Source: JAILEN01 sp036723975
GTDB taxonomy: Bacteria; Bacillota; Clostridia; Lachnospirales; Lachnospiraceae
DNA: 64,000 nt
Reading direction: 5' to 3'
Assembly (NCBI GenBank): GCA_036723975.1
Contig: DAIMGJ010000001.1
Location: 1 to 64,000 of the forward strand
Below are positions 59,637 through 64,000 of the stretch, piece by piece; within the stretch, counting starts at the first letter, position 1, and each line of letters starts with the position of its first letter. Both the position numbers and the translations under genes were made by a program. A model generated the notes under the pieces. That model worked only from the letters and a program-made list of their open reading frames with translations, ran no database searches and was not told the origin of the DNA.

Positions 59637-61225
59637 TCACTTTCTCCCGCACACTGCAAAAGCTCTCTCAGTGCAACAATATGAGGTTTTTGCAGTCTTG
59701 CTTCTTCCAAAATTTCATTTTGTGCGAATACGTCTTTTGCCGTTCCTTCGCAGAGAATCTTTCCATGAGCCATGACAATCACTCGTTCAAAGTTTTCCAT
59801 CACAAAATCCATGTCATGTAAAATCGCTATTACCAGTTTTCCATTCGCCGTCATTTCCCGAATCATCTTCCCGATAATTCTTCTGCCTCTAAAATCCTGT
59901 GCGATTGTAGGCTCATCCAATATGATAACATCCGTATCCATTGCCACAACAGATGCGATGGCTGTCATTTTTCTTTCGTACAGTTCCAAATCATAAGGGT
60001 TTTCATTTTCCTTGCCCAAAAGGCCCATAAGTTCCAGTGCCTTCACAGCGTTTTCTTTTGCCCTCTCCGGAGACATACCGATGTTTAACGGGCCAAACAT
60101 TACCTCATCGATTACCTTGTACTTAAAAATCTGATCGTCGGGATTTTGAAAAACATATCCTACTTTGTCAGCAAGCATTGCTACGGTTTTTTCGGAAATA
60201 TCATCACCCAAAAAGTAAATATTCCCTCCTACCGGTTTTAGTAGACCTTTCAAAAGTCGGACCAAAGTGGTTTTCCCGGCTCCGTTTTGTCCGATGATGG
60301 CCGTCGGGCATTTATGCAACGAAAGATTTAACTTCTCAAAAATAGGAACATCCGACAAGTAAGAAAACTCTAAGTCTTTTACAGAGAATACCTCTTCTTT
60401 CTCGGTCGAAGGGTTCTCCTCTTTTTTCATCACGCCGTAGCTCTCCTCAAACAAAGAAAGCTTTGTTTTGCATCCCGGGAAGTATACTCTTGGCTGTATG
60501 CCGAAAGACTCCAAATCCTCTCTGGCAAAAACCTTTTCCGGTGTATCAAAATCCACCACTTTTCCATCATGCATTAAAACCACCCGGTCAGAATAGGCAG
60601 CAAGTTTCTCCAGCTTCTGCTCAATCATGATGATGGTAATCCCTGTTTCGGTCAAACGGTCCACCACGGAAAAAACTTCCTCCGCTCCCTGAGGATCCAG
60701 TTGGGATGTGGGTTCATCCAAAATAATGATTTCCGGTTGCATTACAAGAATACTGGCGATGGCAACACGCTGCATCTGTCCGCCGGAAAGTTCAAAAGGG
60801 TTTCTGTCACGGTATTCCCAAATATCCAATTTTTTCAGAACCTCTTCCACACGAGTTTCGATTTCCTCACGGGGTATCCCAAGATTTTCCACTCCATAGC
60901 AGACCTCCCCGTAAACCGTTTCCTTTGCTCCGGATAACTGGTTAAATGGATTTTGGAAAATAAGGCCCACGTGTTCGCACATTTCCTCCACGGGACATTT
61001 TTCCACCAGGATATCCTTAACTTTTACACTGCCTCCGTAGGCACCGTTGTAAAATCTGGGAACCAATCCGATCATCGCCTGCCCTAGGGTACTTTTGCCT
61101 GCACCGTTTTCTCCGACGATGCCGATAAATTCCCCTTTTTCGATGGACAGGGATATATCGTTAAGGGCCAACTTCTTTGTGTTTGGATATCTGTATTTTA
61201 AGTGTTCTATTTCAATTAAAGACAT
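59633..61225 (-). CDS. ECF transporter fused ATPase (two NBDs)
   Basis: A 530-residue energy-coupling-factor ATPase with two nucleotide-binding domains. The first has GENGAGKST, FELSGGQMQR and IIILDEPTSQLDP. The second has GQNGAGKTT and VIILDEPTIAQD, but its signature is altered (YDLELYERKM in place of LSGGQ), so the two sites are unequal. The start is ATG at 61225, 8 bases after GGAGG, overlapping the T-subunit stop. Confidence 0.9.
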   Translation of the reverse strand: MSLIEIEHLKYRYPNTKKLALNDISLSIEKGEFIGIVGENGAGKSTLGQAMIGLVPRFYNGAYGGSVKVKDILVEKCPVEEMCEHVGLIFQNPFNQLSGAKETVYGEVCYGVENLGIPREEIETRVEEVLKKLDIWEYRDRNPFELSGGQMQRVAIASILVMQPEIIILDEPTSQLDPQGAEEVFSVVDRLTETGITIIMIEQKLEKLAAYSDRVVLMHDGKVVDFDTPEKVFAREDLESFGIQPRVYFPGCKTKLSLFEESYGVMKKEENPSTEKEEVFSVKDLEFSYLSDVPIFEKLNLSLHKCPTAIIGQNGAGKTTLVRLLKGLLKPVGGNIYFLGDDISEKTVAMLADKVGYVFQNPDDQIFKYKVIDEVMFGPLNIGMSPERAKENAVKALELMGLLGKENENPYDLELYERKMTAIASVVAMDTDVIILDEPTIAQDFRGRRIIGKMIREMTANGKLVIAILHDMDFVMENFERVIVMAHGKILCEGTAKDVFAQNEILEEARLQKPHIVALRELLQCAGESE

Positions 61226-61989
61226 GATGCCAGCCTCCAAACAATTACTGCAAGAATCAAAAGTATCTGTAGTGCTCCAAGAGCTTTGTCAATCGGGCGC
61301 TTGGTTCGATCGGAAAGAATGGTCTTTTTGTTCTTTCTTCCAAATCCGCGGACTTCCAAAGCAATCGCTCTTTCTCTCGTATTTATCAAAGCACTCATTA
61401 CCACCGGTGAAATGAGTGGCAAAAAAGCTTTCATTCTTACCAAAAGATTTCCTTCCGTTTCCATTCCTCTGCTTCTTTGCGCATCCACAATCGTATCTTT
61501 TGTTTTCATCATCTGCGGAACAATCTGAAATACGGATATTATCACGTAGGCAAACTTCGGAGGAAGTCCGCTTTTTTCCAACTCATCCACAAAATCGGGA
61601 ATCGAAGTTGTCAATACGAAAACCGCAAAAGACAACAACATATTTAAAATATTAAAGCTGATATGTGTGGCGTATAAGACACCTTCCTCATAAAAAGAAA
61701 GCCCCCCGATATGGAAAAGGACAGTTTTATTTCCGTTATAAAAAAGGCCTTGCACCAAAAAGATGACGAGAATCATCAAAAAAGAAAACGCAATCAACGG
61801 AAGAGATTTTCGAAAGCATCTTCCGCTAATCAAAAGCAGGATACTGCATAAAACGATAATAGGGAAAAGCCAAAGCTTTCCCCCTATTAACGGTATACAT
61901 ATCGCTGCCAAAATATATAAGAGTTTTGTATATGGGTGCATGCGATTTAACCAACTCCCACGATCTACATATAAACTTAAGCCGCTCAT
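61216..61989 (-). CDS. ECF transporter T component
   Basis: A 257-residue membrane protein of the EcfT/CbiQ family, which couples the ATPases to the substrate-binding subunit. Five to six hydrophobic segments and the cytoplasmic coupling motif with A-R-G signature (VDAQRSRGMETEG, ALEVRGFGRKNKK). It overlaps the S-component stop by one base. Confidence 0.9.
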   Translation of the reverse strand: MSGLSLYVDRGSWLNRMHPYTKLLYILAAICIPLIGGKLWLFPIIVLCSILLLISGRCFRKSLPLIAFSFLMILVIFLVQGLFYNGNKTVLFHIGGLSFYEEGVLYATHISFNILNMLLSFAVFVLTTSIPDFVDELEKSGLPPKFAYVIISVFQIVPQMMKTKDTIVDAQRSRGMETEGNLLVRMKAFLPLISPVVMSALINTRERAIALEVRGFGRKNKKTILSDRTKRPIDKALGALQILLILAVIVWRLASCL

Positions 61990-62591
61990 TAATCCAATCT
62001 TTCTATTTCTGCGTTTACATCATACAAAGAAGTAAGTTTCTTCGGAAGTCCTTTTAAAATCAAGAACGTAATGATGATAGTAAGAATCTTGTCCGGAACA
62101 TCCACTACCAACTCGTCCAAGAATGAACCTAAGAATACCGGAAGACCTGCTGCCTGTGTAGAAGCAAACAAAGCATCGCCCCAAACGTTTCCTGTCATAC
62201 CACCCCAGAAAGCAACGTTAAGCGGTGTGGAAACCAAAACTGCTGCAACACCACCTGCAAGGGCGCAAACAAATGACTTCGGGAAGGTCTCCATAAAACC
62301 GAGACGTGCCGTAATACCAACAGCAAGACCGATAAACAAACTTGTAATCGCATAAATCAAAGTAATGTTATCACCGGTTGTAAGTCCGTAAATAATGTTG
62401 TTGGTTGCTCCGCAAATCGCACCGATCAGCGGTCCGCCAAGGCATGCACCCAAGCAGGTTCCGATGGAATCCAACCAAAGCGGAAGCTTTAAAAGCTGCG
62501 CAAACAACTTTCCCAAATAGTTGATACCGATACATGCCGGAATCAAAACGATAGTTGCTGTGTTTAATCTTGTCTTAAAAATGTTACCCAT
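61989..62591 (-). CDS. ECF transporter S component, substrate unknown
   Basis: A 200-residue membrane protein with about six hydrophobic segments (LPLWLDSIGTCLGACLGGPLIGA, ITSLFIGLAVGITARLG, GGVAAVLVSTPLNVAFWGG). This is the size and pattern of an ECF substrate-binding subunit. With the dedicated T and fused ATPase genes next to it, it forms a complete importer. The NiaR-like repressor points to a niacin-related ligand, but no known S-family signature was recognised. Confidence 0.82.
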   Translation of the reverse strand: MGNIFKTRLNTATIVLIPACIGINYLGKLFAQLLKLPLWLDSIGTCLGACLGGPLIGAICGATNNIIYGLTTGDNITLIYAITSLFIGLAVGITARLGFMETFPKSFVCALAGGVAAVLVSTPLNVAFWGGMTGNVWGDALFASTQAAGLPVFLGSFLDELVVDVPDKILTIIITFLILKGLPKKLTSLYDVNAEIERLD

Positions 62592-62592
62592 A

Positions 62593-63156
62593 TTAATGTT
62601 CTCCCTTTCCTTCAGACATTAAATATTCCTCTGTTGTCATAATCTCCACCTGTGTGGGCACCAGTCCCTCCAGCACTTTAATTGTAGCCTTTTCTGTTTC
62701 ATCATTAATACCGGCCACTCCATCCTTAAGATAGATTACCTTTACTCCGGCATCAATTAATGCAAAGGCCGTAGCCAACACACAACATTCCGCCACCACT
62801 CCGGTTAAGATTACACGATCTGCTTTTTTAGCCGCGTCTCTTACTTCCGGAATTTCAAAAGAAGAATAGGCAGACTTTCGATAAACCGGAAATCTCCCTT
62901 TTGATTTTAAAAAGACTTCCATCATTTCGTTGGCTTTTACATCCTCATTAATGGAGGCATTTACACGATTATACTCTTTCCACGTCCCCTCAGGAGATTT
63001 CTCCGCAAGGAACTGCGTAAAGATAACATCCGCCTTTTTCTCATCCAGGATGCGATTGATATTTCCGGCAGCAGTCTCTGCATTGGGGCAACACCATGCG
63101 CCGCCCTTTGCATACACATTTTGCATATCAATTACCAACAAAAGATCTCGTTTCAT
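62593..63156 (-). CDS. Isochorismatase-fold cysteine hydrolase
   Basis: A 187-residue hydrolase of the isochorismatase/nicotinamidase superfamily. The putative triad is Asp10 (VIDMQNVY), a central Lys (YRKSAYSSF) and Cys in LTGVVAECCVLATAF. The D-x-H metal site of true nicotinamidases is not seen, as that region reads VIFTQFLAEKS. It may cleave an amide or ureide other than nicotinamide. It heads the ECF operon, ahead of the S component. Confidence 0.85.
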   Translation of the reverse strand: MKRDLLLVIDMQNVYAKGGAWCCPNAETAAGNINRILDEKKADVIFTQFLAEKSPEGTWKEYNRVNASINEDVKANEMMEVFLKSKGRFPVYRKSAYSSFEIPEVRDAAKKADRVILTGVVAECCVLATAFALIDAGVKVIYLKDGVAGINDETEKATIKVLEGLVPTQVEIMTTEEYLMSEGKGEH

Positions 63157-63180
63157 CCGCTTCCTCTTTTAAGTGCATGT

Positions 63181-63200
63181 ACAGGTGACAAGACAACTGT
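63181..63200. promoter_or_regulatory. 20-bp palindrome, candidate 3H-repressor operator
   Basis: An imperfect palindrome with half-sites ACAGGTGACA and AGACAACTGT (symmetrical ACAG.TG and CA.CTGT). It lies just downstream of the predicted transcription start and would block initiation when bound. Confidence 0.6.
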
Positions 63201-63213
63201 AAACCTAGGTGTC

Positions 63214-63242
63214 ATTTTACTTTGTATTTTGTATTTCGTCAA
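63214..63242 (-). promoter_or_regulatory. Promoter of the ECF transporter operon
   Basis: -35 TTGACG (63237-63242), 17-base spacer, -10 TAAAAT (63214-63219) on the minus strand; start near 63207, some 50 bases before the first gene. Confidence 0.75.
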
Positions 63243-63258
63243 CTGTAGAAAAAAATCC

Positions 63259-63311
63259 CAAATGTATTTTCATGTAGGGCGCTTTTCCGATGCCCGGTGA
63301 AAATACATTTG
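63259..63311 (-). terminator. VTC-gene terminator with GC-rich loop element
   Basis: A 13-bp perfect stem (CAAATGTATTTTC/GAAAATACATTTG) with a 27-base loop (63272-63298). The loop contains GTAGGGC (63274-63280) and TGCCCG (63291-63296). On the minus strand GGGATTTTTTTC follows. It ends the gene at 63318. Confidence 0.9.
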
Positions 63312-63317
63312 AGATTC

Positions 63318-64000
63318 TTAAGCAATAGCGTATCCGCCTTCTTCTGTAGGAATAGGAAGGGTTTCGGTTACAAGACCCAAACGTTCCGCCAAAAGGGTTT
63401 CGTACCCGTTTCCGTATTTGGAAAAGGATACCTGACGGATTTCCAACTCTTCCAAAATACTCACCAACCTCATGTCCATAGCGTCAGCGATTTTTAACTC
63501 CATCAGGTATTCATCTTTTTCCAAGAGATTCCGCCCTTCATTTCCGTATTTCAACTCTAGGCGGTTGACTCTCCAACGTATATTGGTATCGAATGTGATA
63601 CGTAATTCCGGATCCTCAATGCCGGCCATAGCGATTCTGTCATAGGAAATTGCCATGGCAGGTCGAAGTCCCGGATAACATTTTTTAAAGTAATCGATTT
63701 CCGCGGAAATCTGAGAAGGATTTTCAAGCGGAACATCCTCGTATAAGTAATCCTTTGCCTCTTTATAGGGAGCAGAGATTCTTCTCTTATAAACGATACC
63801 TTTGTATTTCTTTTTTATTTCAATAAAAGAATTGCTATCATCCGTCGGTGTTCCGTAAGAACGAAAACGAAGTTTTTCTTTGTACACCGGTTTTTCCAAA
63901 GACTTGCGAATCAATTCAAAGTCCGGCGTATCAAAATAGATATTTAAGATAGAAGTTTTTCCGTAGGCATCCACCTTTGCCATATCTGAAATTCGTTCCA
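63318..64000 (-). CDS. VTC-domain polyphosphate polymerase, partial
   Basis: A protein running off the window, with no stop before 64000. It shows the VTC/polyphosphate polymerase fold: ILNIYFDTPDFELI, EKPVYKEKLRFRSYG, FIEIKKKYKGIVYKRRI, ISYDRIAMAG, RITFDTNIRWR and the late ELKIADAMDM. Basic and acidic tunnel residues are present. The N-terminus lies outside, so Met at 63983 is not taken as the start. In bacteria such domains may make polyphosphate or modify cell surface molecules. Confidence 0.82.
   Translation of the reverse strand, partial: ERISDMAKVDAYGKTSILNIYFDTPDFELIRKSLEKPVYKEKLRFRSYGTPTDDSNSFIEIKKKYKGIVYKRRISAPYKEAKDYLYEDVPLENPSQISAEIDYFKKCYPGLRPAMAISYDRIAMAGIEDPELRITFDTNIRWRVNRLELKYGNEGRNLLEKDEYLMELKIADAMDMRLVSILEELEIRQVSFSKYGNGYETLLAERLGLVTETLPIPTEEGGYAIA

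Noticed and set aside
1..64000. tRNA or rRNA genes, CRISPR arrays, insertion sequences or prophage genes
   Set aside because: None seen; no regular repeat-spacer pattern, transposase or integrase motif was found by reading.

Overview
The window looks like a chromosomal segment of an anaerobic, low-to-moderate G+C Clostridium-type Firmicute, most likely a Lachnospiraceae member. This is inferred from gene content, not from a database search. The signs are: strong AGGAGG ribosome-binding sites; the zinc-type short S14 and L36; an L17 with a lysine-rich insertion; a KOW protein between adk and infA; a flavodiiron protein; an HPr with Arg at position 46; and many GGDEF/HD signalling proteins. I saw no rRNA, tRNA, CRISPR array, insertion sequence or phage gene. 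Almost every gene is on the minus strand, so the text below runs from high to low coordinates when it follows transcription.

Layout, left to right. (1) 1-5.4 kb: the phosphate operon pstSCAB-phoU plus an HD-domain protein, preceded by a small membrane-protein gene. Three phosphate-starvation promoters share the same box spacing. (2) 5.4-10.5 kb: housekeeping nucleic-acid genes rlmD (with a C-terminal extension), a YhaM-type exoribonuclease and mutS2. (3) 10.6-26.4 kb: the S10-spc-alpha ribosomal protein cluster rpsJ to rplQ with secY, adk, infA and rpoA but no map. It has a promoter and a long folded leader before rpsJ, a folded junction between rpsJ and rplC, and a second promoter before rpmJ. 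(4) 26.5-29.5 kb: folD, a dGTPase and a cyclodeaminase gene. (5) 29.6-38.3 kb: single genes for a methyltransferase, two GGDEF proteins, CorA, a MATE exporter, a HAD phosphatase with an extra N-terminal domain and a TauE-type permease, mostly separated by clear terminators. A short independent transcription unit with a 29-codon frame sits between MATE and corA.

(6) 38.3-50.3 kb: glycerol kinase with a GPH-type sugar symporter behind a probable attenuator; an ECF sigma factor with a membrane-anchored beta-propeller partner; and a complete fructose PTS operon (fruR-fruK-fruA-ptsH-ptsI). (7) 50.3-58.2 kb: a long operon of hybrid kinase, response regulator, serine acetyltransferase, membrane protein, methyltransferase, acetyltransferase, flavodiiron protein and truA. 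(8) 58.2-63.2 kb: an ECF-transporter operon with a cysteine-hydrolase-family enzyme, S, T and fused ATPase subunits, a 3H-domain (NiaR-like) repressor and a PfkB kinase, controlled by a promoter with a 20-bp palindrome. (9) the edge: a partial VTC-type polyphosphate polymerase domain gene.

The observations I rate highest are: the NiaR-like ECF operon of unknown substrate; the three Pho promoters with fixed geometry; a family of intrinsic terminators that share a GC-rich element in the loop; the small transcription unit upstream of corA; and the folded leaders in the ribosomal cluster. All RNA-structure statements rest on base pairing read by eye.
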